This document shows, piece after piece, positions 8,378-16,663 of a stretch of 64,000 nt of DNA (its first letter is position 1; each line of letters starts with the position of its first letter). The notes beneath the pieces are model-generated. The model ran no database searches and had not been told where the DNA came from. It was given only the letters and a program-made list of their open reading frames with translations. The DNA lies in contig NZ_BAZR01000001.1 in assembly GCF_001315105.1 (NCBI RefSeq), positions 620,001 through 684,000 on the forward strand, in the 5' to 3' direction. The translations under genes and the position numbers were made by a program. The stretch comes from Paenibacillus sp. JCM 10914 (GTDB lineage: Bacteria > Bacillota > Bacilli > Paenibacillales > Paenibacillaceae).

Positions 8378-8650
8378 ATGAACAAATCAGATCTGGTTAC
8401 TCATGTGGCTGAGTCTACCGAGCTTTCCAAGAAGGATGCAACGAAAGCAGTTGATGCTGTATTCGATGCAATCTCCGAAGCCTTGCAAAGTGGTGACAAG
8501 GTACAGTTGGTTGGCTTTGGTAATTTCGAGGTTCGCGAGCGCTCTGCACGTAAAGGCCGCAACCCGCAAACAGGTGAAGAAATCGAAATCCCTGCGAGCA
8601 AAATTCCTGCATTTAAACCTGGTAAAGCGCTCAAAGACGGAATCAAATAA
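8378..8650 (+). CDS. hbs: DNA-binding protein HU
   Basis: Histone-like nucleoid protein, a dimer that bends and constrains DNA. The 90-residue sequence is canonical: [20 protein letters not shown], then [21 protein letters not shown], which contains the DNA-binding arm with its tip RNPQTG, and a C-terminal helix [12 protein letters not shown]. The ATG at 8378 has AGGAGGTG immediately upstream. Its position between spoIVA and mtrB is the same as in B. subtilis, except that mtrA (folE) is absent here. It ends in a terminator. Confidence 0.98.
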   Translation: MNKSDLVTHVAESTELSKKDATKAVDAVFDAISEALQSGDKVQLVGFGNFEVRERSARKGRNPQTGEEIEIPASKIPAFKPGKALKDGIK

Positions 8651-8675
8651 AGATTTCTACATATTACCTAGGAGC

Positions 8676-8706
8676 AAAGGTCGTGAATTCGTTCACGGCC
8701 TTTTCC
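8676..8706 (+). terminator. Intrinsic terminator after hbs
   Basis: AAAGGTCGTGAA pairs with TTCACGGCCTTT around a 4-nt loop, followed by TCC and more Ts. It overlaps the region just before mtrB. Confidence 0.8.
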
Positions 8707-8734
8707 TTTAGTAGATGTAGCGGGGAGGCACATT

Positions 8735-8959
8735 ATGGAGAATGTTCAGAATGGGGACTATTTTATTGTGAAGGCGCTGGATCACGGCGTGCAAGTCATC
8801 GGACTTACGCGCGGACAAGATACCAGATTTCATCATACGGAGAAGCTGGATAAAGGGGAAGTGATCATAGCCCAGTTTACCGACCACACCTCAGCCGTGA
8901 AGATACGTGGCAAGGCCGAGATCATGACCAAGCATGGAAAAGTAGAGTCCGGAATTTAA
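8735..8959 (+). CDS. mtrB: Trp RNA-binding attenuation protein TRAP
   Basis: 74-residue subunit of the 11-mer ring that, when loaded with tryptophan, wraps RNA carrying spaced (G/U)AG triplets. The core [20 protein letters not shown] and [19 protein letters not shown] is nearly identical to B. subtilis TRAP, including the Lys/Arg residues that contact the GAG bases (KLDK and KIRG). Its expected target, a repeated NAG tract, lies 9 kb downstream ahead of trpE (18209-18268). Unlike B. subtilis there is no mtrA upstream; the gene follows the hbs terminator and is closed by its own terminator. Confidence 0.97.
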   Translation: MENVQNGDYFIVKALDHGVQVIGLTRGQDTRFHHTEKLDKGEVIIAQFTDHTSAVKIRGKAEIMTKHGKVESGI

Positions 8960-8976
8960 TTAAGACATGTATACGT

Positions 8977-9000
8977 AAAGCAGGCATAGCCTGCTTTTTT
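8977..9000 (+). terminator. Intrinsic terminator after mtrB
   Basis: AAAGCAGGC pairs with GCCTGCTTT around a 3-nt loop, followed by a long T-run. Confidence 0.9.
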
Positions 9001-9065
9001 TCTTTATACAATGAGGTATGGACTGCGTGGCTGCGGAAGAGACTAGGGGGAGAAGGAGGCAACCT

Positions 9066-9599
9066 ATGACAAATTGGAAAGCATGGCGGGCTGTATTGGT
9101 GCCAGCGATGATCTCATTCATATTGATGGCATTCATTATTCGCATTCCGTCTTATGGCTATGGTGCGGTTACGGCAGCGATGCCGTATCACCAGAAGGAA
9201 CTGAACGATGATGTCCTGGTCGATGCATTAATGAGCCTTCCTCTTCACTTGACGATCAGCCGGGCGGATTATGATAATGGAGAACTGACGTTAGATATCA
9301 AGTTGAACGATGTTTCGAATCAGACCCGGGAAGTGTATGAAGATGTCGCTACCATTATGTCCTACAGCTTTGAGGGAACGGATAATGTACAGCAGTTGTT
9401 TCTGCGTGTCGTTGCGATTGACCGCTGGGGAGGAAAGCGTTATATGCTGCTAGCCAGTAGCTTGAGCAGAGCAGAATGGAATTCAGCTTCGGCCGAAGCG
9501 CTGTCCGAACTGTCTGGCAGCGACGTGCCGCCTTCGCTTGCCGCCGAATTGCATCTGACGCTTACTAAACTTTGGCACAAGCAGTTCAGCGGGCTGTGA
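9066..9599 (+). CDS. Membrane-anchored protein of unknown function
   Basis: 177 residues, not recognised. The N-terminus MTNWKAWRAVLVPAMISF continues into one hydrophobic segment (about residues 9-28) that looks like an uncleaved anchor. The rest is a soluble alpha/beta domain, including TRADYDNGELTLDIKL-like strands, likely outside the cell. The ATG at 9066 follows AAGGAGG; an upstream in-frame ATG at 9018 lacks a site. It sits between mtrB and hepS, with its own possible promoter region after the mtrB terminator. No catalytic motif is visible. Confidence 0.8.
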   Translation: MTNWKAWRAVLVPAMISFILMAFIIRIPSYGYGAVTAAMPYHQKELNDDVLVDALMSLPLHLTISRADYDNGELTLDIKLNDVSNQTREVYEDVATIMSYSFEGTDNVQQLFLRVVAIDRWGGKRYMLLASSLSRAEWNSASAEALSELSGSDVPPSLAAELHLTLTKLWHKQFSGL

Positions 9600-9620
9600 A
9601 ACGGGTAAATTAGTAATGGA

Positions 9621-9655
9621 CAGGGCATGTACGTGCCCTGAACATGTGTTATAAT
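9621..9655 (+). promoter_or_regulatory. Palindrome plus extended -10 promoter upstream of hepS
   Basis: A 20-nt near-perfect palindrome CAGGGCATGTACGTGCCCTG (9621-9640) is followed 6 nt later by TGTTATAAT, an extended -10 box. No good -35 lies at 17 nt; the palindrome occupies that place. It may be an operator, or a terminator hairpin of the preceding gene without a T-run. Confidence 0.5.
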
Positions 9656-9711
9656 AGATAAGATTGAGGGCTCAATTGGATAATAGAACATCAAGTGCAC
9701 GGAGGCTGAGA

Positions 9712-10572
9712 ATGAGATCGTATCGCGTACCAGGACTGGCAGAGAAATATATGAATTATGATATGATTCAGAATCACACGGAACTACCGGGTTTTCCGGA
9801 CGCCCGTGTTCATTTGTTATACATATTTTTAAAGGATTCCGGGCGTAACGAGGCCGGACGGGAAGAATTGTACGCGCTGGTTACTTCACTGGTACAGGTG
9901 GGGCTCGATACACATGAGAGCATTGATATTGCCGAAGGTAACCAAGGGGAAGCCGTCATGCGCTCAAGGCAGCTCAAAGTGCTGGCAGGGGATTATTTCA
10001 GCAGTCGATTCTATCAGCTCTTAGCTCTTCAAGGCGATATCGATGTCATCTCGATTCTTAGCAAGGCTGTTAGTGACGTGAACGTGAAGAAGATGAAGCT
10101 GTATGGCAGAATGAAAGCAGCGGTCATATCCTCTGAAGAATACCTGCACCACATGGTACAGCTGAATATGCAGCTGTTTCTTTCTTTTACGCCACTAATG
10201 GACGGACCGGCGCGAGAACTGTGGGAGAAGCTGCTTAGTGAATTCAGCCAGTGTGAGACGATCGTGCATGAAATGGACCGCTCAGCAACACCTGAATCCG
10301 GGAGATGGAGCTACAGTTACTGGTATTTATTGGAGACGGGCAGCGAGGACGAGCGCACGATGCTGCTTGGCAAGAAATCCGAGATGAAGGATTGGAAGAA
10401 GCTGATCCTGAAGTACAAGGTATCGGAGCATATGCTGGACAAACTCCGGGCATCGGTTGGCAGCATACAGATTCTGCTGGCAAGCCGTGCCGGTGAGAGT
10501 CCATATGCTGCTTTGCTGGATCCGTTTATGAAGCAGCTCAGTACGTATCGGTCTGTCGTGAGTGAAGGTTAG
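9712..10572 (+). CDS. hepS: Heptaprenyl diphosphate synthase component I (HepS)
   Basis: Small regulatory subunit of the two-component synthase that makes the C35 menaquinone side chain with HepT. The 286-residue helical protein has the family's conserved core around YFSSRFYQLLA and ISEAVSDVN-like helices (here ISILSKAVSDVNVKKMKLYG), with no DDxxD motif, as expected because catalysis is in HepT. The ATG at 9712 follows GGAGG; an upstream TTG at 9664 has no site. It heads the cluster hepS-menG-mqnP-ubiX-(mqnA)-hepT and overlaps no gene. Confidence 0.88.
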   Translation: MRSYRVPGLAEKYMNYDMIQNHTELPGFPDARVHLLYIFLKDSGRNEAGREELYALVTSLVQVGLDTHESIDIAEGNQGEAVMRSRQLKVLAGDYFSSRFYQLLALQGDIDVISILSKAVSDVNVKKMKLYGRMKAAVISSEEYLHHMVQLNMQLFLSFTPLMDGPARELWEKLLSEFSQCETIVHEMDRSATPESGRWSYSYWYLLETGSEDERTMLLGKKSEMKDWKKLILKYKVSEHMLDKLRASVGSIQILLASRAGESPYAALLDPFMKQLSTYRSVVSEG

Positions 10573-10582
10573 GGGGATACAA

Positions 10583-11338
10583 GTGGATAATCGAACAACC
10601 AAGGTAAACGCGAAACATGATGGCAAGAATCCGAAAGAGCAGTACGTTCATTCCGTATTTGAGAGCATTGCCGGTAAATACGATATTATGAACGATGTTC
10701 TCAGCTTCCGCAGGCACAAAGCTTGGCGTAAGTTTACCATGAAGAAGATGAACATGCGTCAAGGTCATACGGCGATCGACTTATGCTGTGGTACTTGCGA
10801 TTGGACGATCAGCATGGCCCATGCAAGTGAAACTGGACACATAGTTGGACTTGATTTCAGTGAAGGAATGCTGAATGTGGGACGTGAAAAAGTAGCCAAG
10901 GACGGACGCGACCAGCAGATTACCCTCGTTCAGGGTAATGCCATGAACCTCCCGTACGAGAATGATACGTTCGATTACGCTACGATTGGCTTCGGACTTC
11001 GTAACGTACCTGATTACATGCAGGTGCTTCATGAGATGAAGCGGGTTGTTAAGCCCGGGGGCATGGTGGTATGTCTCGAATTGTCCAAGCCTACCTGGCA
11101 GCCTTTCAAAGGACTTTATTATTTCTATTTCCAACAGATGCTGCCCTTGATGGGTAAGGTGGTCGCCAAGCGATATGAGCAATATAAATGGCTGCCAGAA
11201 TCGCTTGCGCTATTTCCCGGGCGGGAAGAGTTAGCAGAAGCTTTTCGTCAGACCGGATTGAAGCAGGTTCAAGCCTTTCCCTTGACTGGCGGCATCGCAG
11301 CCTTACATATTGGGATCAAGGAGAATCTGGATGTTTAA
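10583..11338 (+). CDS. menG: Demethylmenaquinone methyltransferase MenG (UbiE)
   Basis: SAM-dependent C-methyltransferase carrying out the last step of menaquinone synthesis. Motifs: VHSVFESIAGKYDIMND at the N-terminus, SAM-binding motif I AIDLCCGTCDWT, GLDFSEGML, and motif post-I IGFGLRNVPD. 251 residues from the GTG at 10583, which follows AGGGGGAT; the next in-frame upstream GTG overlaps hepS. The next gene begins inside its last 8 nt. B. subtilis has the same hepS-menG-hepT core, but here two further quinone genes are inserted between menG and hepT. Confidence 0.96.
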   Translation: MDNRTTKVNAKHDGKNPKEQYVHSVFESIAGKYDIMNDVLSFRRHKAWRKFTMKKMNMRQGHTAIDLCCGTCDWTISMAHASETGHIVGLDFSEGMLNVGREKVAKDGRDQQITLVQGNAMNLPYENDTFDYATIGFGLRNVPDYMQVLHEMKRVVKPGGMVVCLELSKPTWQPFKGLYYFYFQQMLPLMGKVVAKRYEQYKWLPESLALFPGREELAEAFRQTGLKQVQAFPLTGGIAALHIGIKENLDV

Positions 11339-12203
11339 GAAAATTGGTGCTTATCTTGAAATGATCAAAGTAGAGCATACGCTGTTTGCTCTGCCTTTCG
11401 CATTTATGGGGGCGCTGGTTGGCTCCGCGGTCGTATTTGACCAATTACCGTCCTGGGCTGATATCGGCTGGATCTTTCTAGCTATGTTCGGCGCACGCAG
11501 TGCAGCCTTTGGACTTAATCGGTTAACGGACCGGCATATCGATGCGAAGAACCCTCGTACAGCGGGCCGGGCCATCCCGGCAGGCTTGCTTAAGCCGCTT
11601 GAAGTGATATTATTCATCATCCTTTCGTTTGCCGTCTTTTTCTGGGCGACTTATATGTTGGATCCGTTTGCGTTTCGTTTACTGCCGTTTGCTATTTTTA
11701 TGCTTATTATTTACTCCTTTACGAAACGTTTTACCTGGCTCTGTCATTTAGTGCTCGGACTCACGACCGCCTTGGCTCCGCTTGGAGGCTGGGTGGCGGT
11801 AACCGGTCAAATCGACTGGAAGGCGATTGTGTTCTACGTTGCTTTGGCGTTCTGGACAGCCGGATTTGATATCGTTTATGCTTGCCAGGACGAGAAGTTT
11901 GACGCGAAGGAGAAATTGTACTCCATCCCTTCCCGATTCGGCCTGCATAAGGCATTATGGTTCGCACGAGCCTTTCACGTCGTAACAGCCGTCGGCTTTA
12001 TTCTTCTATTCTTTGTTACTCCGCTAGGCTGGTGGTATCTGATCGGGATGATGATCGCCTGCGGAATATTGTTCTATCAACATTATATCTTGTCGCCTAA
12101 CGACATGAGCCGACTGCAAACCGCCTTCTTTACCATGAACAGTACACTGAGCATTATTCTGTTCGTGTTTACTCTAATTGATTTGGTGGTGCGATATAGC
12201 TAA
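11331..12203 (+). CDS. mqnP: UbiA-family polyprenyltransferase (MqnP-like, futalosine pathway type)
   Basis: Integral membrane prenyltransferase of 290 residues with about eight hydrophobic helices. The first Asp-rich site reads NRLTDRHIDAKNPRTAGR and the second DIVYACQDEKFDAKE; both bind the Mg-diphosphate of the prenyl donor. The TAGRAIP context and length fit the putative 4-hydroxybenzoate-type enzymes now called MqnP that prenylate the naphthoate ring in the futalosine route, rather than MenA. The ATG at 11331 follows AAGGAG with 7-nt spacing and overlaps menG by 8 nt. The next gene starts on its stop codon (TAATG). Confidence 0.85.
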   Translation: MFKKIGAYLEMIKVEHTLFALPFAFMGALVGSAVVFDQLPSWADIGWIFLAMFGARSAAFGLNRLTDRHIDAKNPRTAGRAIPAGLLKPLEVILFIILSFAVFFWATYMLDPFAFRLLPFAIFMLIIYSFTKRFTWLCHLVLGLTTALAPLGGWVAVTGQIDWKAIVFYVALAFWTAGFDIVYACQDEKFDAKEKLYSIPSRFGLHKALWFARAFHVVTAVGFILLFFVTPLGWWYLIGMMIACGILFYQHYILSPNDMSRLQTAFFTMNSTLSIILFVFTLIDLVVRYS

Positions 12204-12805
12204 TGGAAGTCACGCGCAGAAAAAGCTGGGTTGTCGGTATAACGGGGGCTAGCGGCAGTATCTACGGTGTTCGCCTTACCGAAAGCCTGCTCTCGCTGGG
12301 CTATGACGTACATTTAATTATTTCAAATGCGGGCTGGCGTGTGCTGAAGGAAGAACTCGACTTTCAAGCAGGTAATCGCGAAGCGGTATTGGCCGAACAT
12401 TTCGGTGGATATGAGGGGAGCCTGATTTATCACCCGATCGCTGATATCGGAGCAACGATTGCGAGCGGTTCTTACCTCGTTGAAGGGATGATCATTATGC
12501 CATGTTCGATGGGGACTCTATCCTCCGTCGCACATGGCTCCTCTGACAATCTGATGGGACGAGCTGCTGATGTGATGCTGAAAGAAAGTCGACCGCTTGT
12601 GCTCGTTCCCCGAGAAACGCCACTGCACGCGATCCATCTGGAGAACATGCTCGCGCTGGCTCGTCTTGGGGTAAAGATCATTCCGGCAATGCCAGCGTTC
12701 TATTACGGACCGAAGACAATTGATGATATCGTGAATTTTCTCGTGGGCAAGGTATTGGATAGTTTGCGCATTGAACATCAACTGTACAAAAGATGGGGAG
12801 ATTGA
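12203..12805 (+). CDS. ubiX: UbiX-family flavin prenyltransferase
   Basis: Transfers a dimethylallyl group to FMN, making the prenyl-FMN cofactor used by UbiD-type decarboxylases. The 200-residue protein shows the family motifs VVGITGASGSIYGVRL (FMN phosphate loop), PCSMGTLSSVAHG, and the late PLVLVPRETPLHAIHLENML. In futalosine-pathway clusters a UbiX (MqnM-like) and a UbiD (MqnL) act on the naphthoate intermediate; no UbiD is visible here. Overlaps the preceding stop codon, so translation is coupled to mqnP. It is followed by a remnant of mqnA. Confidence 0.93.
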   Translation: MEVTRRKSWVVGITGASGSIYGVRLTESLLSLGYDVHLIISNAGWRVLKEELDFQAGNREAVLAEHFGGYEGSLIYHPIADIGATIASGSYLVEGMIIMPCSMGTLSSVAHGSSDNLMGRAADVMLKESRPLVLVPRETPLHAIHLENMLALARLGVKIIPAMPAFYYGPKTIDDIVNFLVGKVLDSLRIEHQLYKRWGD

Positions 12806-12806
12806 T

Positions 12807-12966
12807 GTGCTGGAGTCAGTTAGGAAGAGTTATACTAACGCTTGGACAGTATTTCATTATGTCAATACGTCAATACTGGATACTTCTGCGGGATGATTGC
12901 GGCAGTCTGATCGGGCCATTGATGTACGCTACGATTGCCTTAACGAGCGGTGAAACGAGAAACTAA
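12807..12966 (+). pseudogene. mqnA: Remnant of mqnA (menaquinone biosynthesis, chorismate dehydratase family)
   Basis: Reading from the GTG at 12807 gives VLESVRKSYTNAWTVFHYVN and then TSILDTSAG before a stop. SYTNAWxVFHY is the N-terminal hallmark of MqnA/MqnD-family proteins of Paenibacillus type. In another frame about 100 nt later YATIALTS resembles the internal IALTTTSATS motif of the same family. An intact MqnA is about 280 residues, so roughly 80% is missing, with a frame change across the junction. An overlapping ORF of 53 codons (12805-12966) exists but is composed of these two out-of-frame pieces. The call rests on recalled family motifs. Confidence 0.65.
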
Positions 12967-12982
12967 GCATATGGGTGAAGAG

Positions 12983-13957
12983 ATGAAACGATTTGACATA
13001 TTCGGAACATTAAAAAAAGATATGGACGTCATCGAACGGGAGCTCTACCAGAGCATCGAGGGTGATAGTCCAGAATTGACGGAGACGTCGCTACATCTGC
13101 TGCGGGCAGGCGGCAAACGCCTTCGGCCTGTCTTCGTGCTGCTGGGAGGCAAGTTCGGGAATTATAATATTGATAAGCTCAAGTATGTGGCGGTCCCGTT
13201 GGAGCTAATCCATAGCGCTTCACTCGTTCATGATGACGTTATCGACGATGCGGATACTCGGCGCGGCAAGCCGACCGTAAAAGCCAAGTGGGACAATCGG
13301 ATTGCCATGTATACCGGTGATTATATTTATGGCCGTGCCCTCGAGCTTACGACATATCTGAAGCAGCCACAGATTCATCAGATTTTGGCTAAAGCCATGG
13401 TGGAAATGTCGATTGGTGAAATGGAGCAAATTCGAGACTTCTTTAATACGGAGCAGAATATTAGACGATATTTACGGCGAATTCGCCGTAAAACCTCGCT
13501 ACTTATTGCGGTGAGCTGCCAACTAGGTGCATTGGCTGCCGAGGCGGATCGCAAGGTCGCGAGCAGTCTGTATCGTTTCGGTTATAACGTCGGGATGGCC
13601 TTTCAAATTCAGGATGATCTGCTTGATCTATGCGGCACCGAGAAGCAAATCGGCAAACCGCCAGGCAGTGACATGCGCCAAGGCAACATCACGCTTCCCG
13701 TCATATTTGCGCTAGAGGATAGCAGCCGTAGGGAAGCGCTGCTGGGGGAACTAGAGCGGATTCATATGCTGAATGGACAGTGTGACGTATCAGAAGCGGT
13801 GAAGCTCGTAACGGGCAGCGAAGGCATTGGCCGAGCGGAGTTGCTGGCGGATCGTTATATTGCGAAAGCGCTGCAGGCGCTGGAGACCTTGCCTGACATC
13901 AAAACCAAGAAACAGCTCCGGGACATCGCAAATTTTATTACTAAGCGTTCATATTAG
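12983..13957 (+). CDS. hepT: Heptaprenyl diphosphate synthase component II (HepT)
   Basis: Catalytic trans-prenyltransferase subunit that extends farnesyl diphosphate to C35 with isopentenyl diphosphate. Both Asp-rich motifs are present: HDDVIDDAD and QDDLLDLCG, plus the GGKRLRP substrate loop and the QGNITLPVI segment. 324 residues from the ATG at 12983, which begins MKRFDIFGTLKKDMD like homologues; its ribosome-binding site is weak (GGGTGAAG), and an ATG at 12971 is possible. It lies just after the mqnA remnant and ends the quinone cluster. Confidence 0.95.
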   Translation: MKRFDIFGTLKKDMDVIERELYQSIEGDSPELTETSLHLLRAGGKRLRPVFVLLGGKFGNYNIDKLKYVAVPLELIHSASLVHDDVIDDADTRRGKPTVKAKWDNRIAMYTGDYIYGRALELTTYLKQPQIHQILAKAMVEMSIGEMEQIRDFFNTEQNIRRYLRRIRRKTSLLIAVSCQLGALAAEADRKVASSLYRFGYNVGMAFQIQDDLLDLCGTEKQIGKPPGSDMRQGNITLPVIFALEDSSRREALLGELERIHMLNGQCDVSEAVKLVTGSEGIGRAELLADRYIAKALQALETLPDIKTKKQLRDIANFITKRSY

Positions 13958-13968
13958 TCTTACCGACG

Positions 13969-13997
13969 CCGAGGCTTTCTGTTAAAATACGGGTACA
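13969..13997 (+). promoter_or_regulatory. Weak candidate promoter before ndk
   Basis: TTACCG and TAAAAT are spaced by 17 nt in the 103-nt gap between hepT and ndk. Only the -10 is good, so this is a suggestion. Confidence 0.3.
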
Positions 13998-14060
13998 AAC
14001 ATGTAACATCACGCGAGCATGGAATGATTGTTCAAGATCCTAAAAGCGAGAGGAAGAGTG

Positions 14061-14513
14061 ATGAGGCCTATGGAACGTACTTTTTTGATGATTAAACCGG
14101 ATGGTGTACAGCGTGGATTGATCGGCCGAATCGTCGGCCGTCTGGAGGATAAAGGGTTTAAGCTGGTTGCTGGCAAGTTCCTGCACATATCGGACGAGCT
14201 TGCCCATCGTCATTATGCAGAACATGAGGGCAAAGATTTCTTTGCCAATCTGGTCGGGTTTATTACATCGGGACCTGTATTCGCCATGGTATGGGAGGGG
14301 GACGATGTTATCGCCCTGTCTCGTCAGGTTATCGGTAAGACGAACGTACAGGAGGCGCAGCCTGGGACGATTCGTGGAGACTTCGCTTCACATACGCCAC
14401 ATAATCTGATTCATGGCTCGGATTCCCCGGAAAGTGCGGAACGGGAGATTGCTAATTTTTTTGCGGAGCATGAAGTGGTTCAATATGATCGAACCCTCTC
14501 CCCTTGGCTGTAA
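14061..14513 (+). CDS. ndk: Nucleoside diphosphate kinase
   Basis: Transfers the gamma-phosphate of ATP to nucleoside diphosphates through a phospho-histidine. The active-site histidine is in [12 protein letters not shown] and the N-terminal [18 protein letters not shown] is canonical. 150 residues from the ATG at 14061, which follows GAGAGGAAG at good spacing; the in-frame ATG at 14070 gives the more common MERTFL start. cheR starts a few bases after the stop, the same ndk-cheR order as B. subtilis. Confidence 0.97.
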   Translation: MRPMERTFLMIKPDGVQRGLIGRIVGRLEDKGFKLVAGKFLHISDELAHRHYAEHEGKDFFANLVGFITSGPVFAMVWEGDDVIALSRQVIGKTNVQEAQPGTIRGDFASHTPHNLIHGSDSPESAEREIANFFAEHEVVQYDRTLSPWL

Positions 14514-14517
14514 CCGC

Positions 14518-15324
14518 ATGACGACTGAACAGGAAATGATGCTTGAGGATCCGGACTACACCGACTTCATTCGTAAAGTGGAACGGAGTACCGGCATTAA
14601 TCTGGCTGATTATAAGGAATCACAGATGAAGCGGCGGCTGACCACCCTTCGCGTGAAGAAGGGTTTTAACACATTTGCTGATTTTTATGATGTCATGGCG
14701 AAGGATAAACAACTCCTTCATGAGTTCTTGGACCGAATGACCATTAACGTTTCGGAATTCTGGCGTAATCCGAACCGATGGGAAGTGCTGCGGGATCAAG
14801 TGCTGCCCTTGCTGATGGAGCAGAATCCCGGAAAGTTGAAAATATGGAGCGCCGCTTGTTCTACTGGCGAGGAGCCGTATACATTGGCGATGATACTGGC
14901 GGACAAGCAGTTGTTAAGCCGGGCACAAATCGTGGCCACCGATATCGATGACGGCGTGATACATAAAGCGAAGGAAGGCCTATATGTGGAACGTTCCTTG
15001 AAGGATGTGCCGGTTGAAGTGGCTGAGCGTTATTTTAGAGCAGAAGGCTCGTTTTATCGTTTCAGTGAAAGTTTGAAGAAGGAAGTGTTGTTTCAGAAGC
15101 AGAATCTTCTTACGGATCGCTTTGAGGCCGGTTATGACTTGATTGTGTGTCGCAACGTGATGATCTATTTCACAGAGGAAGCGAAGCATAAGCTGTATTT
15201 GAAGTTTGCCGCGAGCTTGAGACCCGGTGGATTTCTGTTCGTGGGAAGCACGGAGCAGATCTTCAATCCATTGCAATACGGGATGGAGAGCCATGAGACT
15301 TTTTTCTATCGCAAAGTTCAATAA
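14518..15324 (+). CDS. cheR: Chemotaxis protein methyltransferase CheR
   Basis: Methylates glutamates of chemoreceptors using SAM, opposing CheB. The N-terminal helical domain (ADYKESQMKRRLTTLRVKKG) is followed by the MTINVSEFWRNPNRWE linker and the SAM domain with IWSAACSTGEEPYTLAM, VATDIDDGVI and DLIVCRNVMIYF. Length of 268 residues fits. The ATG at 14518 has little ribosome-binding site; an ATG at 14536 or 14539 after AGGA is an alternative. Position after ndk and before the aro genes is conserved. A terminator follows. Confidence 0.94.
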   Translation: MTTEQEMMLEDPDYTDFIRKVERSTGINLADYKESQMKRRLTTLRVKKGFNTFADFYDVMAKDKQLLHEFLDRMTINVSEFWRNPNRWEVLRDQVLPLLMEQNPGKLKIWSAACSTGEEPYTLAMILADKQLLSRAQIVATDIDDGVIHKAKEGLYVERSLKDVPVEVAERYFRAEGSFYRFSESLKKEVLFQKQNLLTDRFEAGYDLIVCRNVMIYFTEEAKHKLYLKFAASLRPGGFLFVGSTEQIFNPLQYGMESHETFFYRKVQ

Positions 15325-15343
15325 TCACTGATATATTCAGCCT

Positions 15344-15384
15344 AAAAGCGCTTTTCCATCCTGGGATGAGAGGCGCTTTTGCTT
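15344..15384 (+). terminator. Intrinsic terminator after cheR
   Basis: AAAAGCGC pairs with GCGCTTTT and an inner CATCC/GGATG stem closes the top, followed by GCTTGTCTT. Confidence 0.8.
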
Positions 15385-15398
15385 GTCTTATGACGTTC

Positions 15399-15427
15399 TT
15401 GTCAAAGCGTGTGACCTATACTATAAT
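15399..15427 (+). promoter_or_regulatory. Sigma-A promoter of the aroC operon
   Basis: TTGTCA and TATAAT are separated by 17 nt, 65 nt before aroC, right after a terminator. This looks like the main promoter of the aromatic supra-operon, which may read through to trp as in B. subtilis. Confidence 0.82.
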
Positions 15428-15492
15428 GATCAGAAGATGTTTACGGATTTTAGCAGTTTAACGCTTAAAAGTATATAAGGGGGAGAAACAGC

Positions 15493-16662
15493 ATGAGTTT
15501 ACGCTTTTTAACTGCTGGAGAGACACACGGTCCGCAGTTGACTACCATCATCGAAGGCCTGCCAAGTAATTTGGAGCTTGATTTCGAGGCACTTAATTTC
15601 CAGCTTCACCGGAGACAGAAGGGGTATGGACGGGGACGCCGGATGCAGATAGAGAAGGATACGGCCGAGATCCTCGGCGGTGTGCGACATGGATATACGA
15701 CCGGTGCACCGCTCGCACTCGTCGTCCAGAACAACGATTGGAAGCATTGGCAAAATATCATGAACGTAGAGCCGGTTGAAGGCAATGACGAAGCGAAGAG
15801 GCGGATACATCGTCCCCGCCCCGGCCATGCCGATCTGAATGGCGGCTTGAAATATAATCTGAAGGATCTGCGTAACGTTTTGGAGCGATCCAGCGCGCGC
15901 GAGACAACGGTTCGTGTGGCGGTTGGTGCGATTGCCAGACAATTCCTAGCACAATTCGGTGTGAAGGTAGCGGGTCAGGTAAGACGGATCGGTGAGATTG
16001 AAGCTCCGCTTCATCATCTCCCGATTGATGAATTGATTGAGCGTACCGAAGCTTCATCTGTCAGGGTGACGGACGAAGAGACCGAGAAGAAAATGGAAGC
16101 ATACATCGATCAGATCAAGAAGGAAGGCGACTCGATCGGCGGAATCGTGGAATGCATCATCGAAGGACTGCCTGTCGGATTGGGCAGCCATGTGCAATAT
16201 GACCGCAAACTTGATGGTCGTATCGCACAAGGCGTCATGTCAATCAACGCTTTCAAGGGCGTTGAGGTGGGTATCGGTTTCGAAGCAGGCGAACTGCGCG
16301 GCTCTCAGGTGCACGATGAGATTATGTACAGCGAAGAACGAGGTTACTACCGGGCGACGAATCGGCTTGGAGGCTTTGAAGGCGGGATGACCAATGGTAT
16401 GCCGATTGTCGTTCGTGGGGTTATGAAACCAATTCCGACGCTTTACAAGCCGTTGCAAAGCGTGGATATCGACACGAAAGAGGCGTTTACTGCACAAGTT
16501 GAACGCTCTGATGCATGCGCAGTTCCAGCCGCAAGCGTGGTCATGGAGCATGTCGTGACCTGGGAAGTAGCCAAGGCGTTTCTAGAGAAGTTCGGCGGCG
16601 ATTCCATGGAGGAAATCCATGCGAACTATCAGAACTACCTGAAGCAGCTGGGGAATTATTAA
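15493..16662 (+). CDS. aroC: Chorismate synthase
   Basis: Converts 5-enolpyruvylshikimate-3-phosphate to chorismate with reduced FMN as cofactor. The 389-residue protein shows [23 protein letters not shown] and the [15 protein letters not shown] segment, plus [14 protein letters not shown]; length and motifs are normal. The ATG at 15493 follows AAGGGGGAG. It is called aroF in B. subtilis nomenclature. aroB starts directly after its stop codon. Confidence 0.98.
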   Translation: MSLRFLTAGETHGPQLTTIIEGLPSNLELDFEALNFQLHRRQKGYGRGRRMQIEKDTAEILGGVRHGYTTGAPLALVVQNNDWKHWQNIMNVEPVEGNDEAKRRIHRPRPGHADLNGGLKYNLKDLRNVLERSSARETTVRVAVGAIARQFLAQFGVKVAGQVRRIGEIEAPLHHLPIDELIERTEASSVRVTDEETEKKMEAYIDQIKKEGDSIGGIVECIIEGLPVGLGSHVQYDRKLDGRIAQGVMSINAFKGVEVGIGFEAGELRGSQVHDEIMYSEERGYYRATNRLGGFEGGMTNGMPIVVRGVMKPIPTLYKPLQSVDIDTKEAFTAQVERSDACAVPAASVVMEHVVTWEVAKAFLEKFGGDSMEEIHANYQNYLKQLGNY

Positions 16663-16663
16663 G

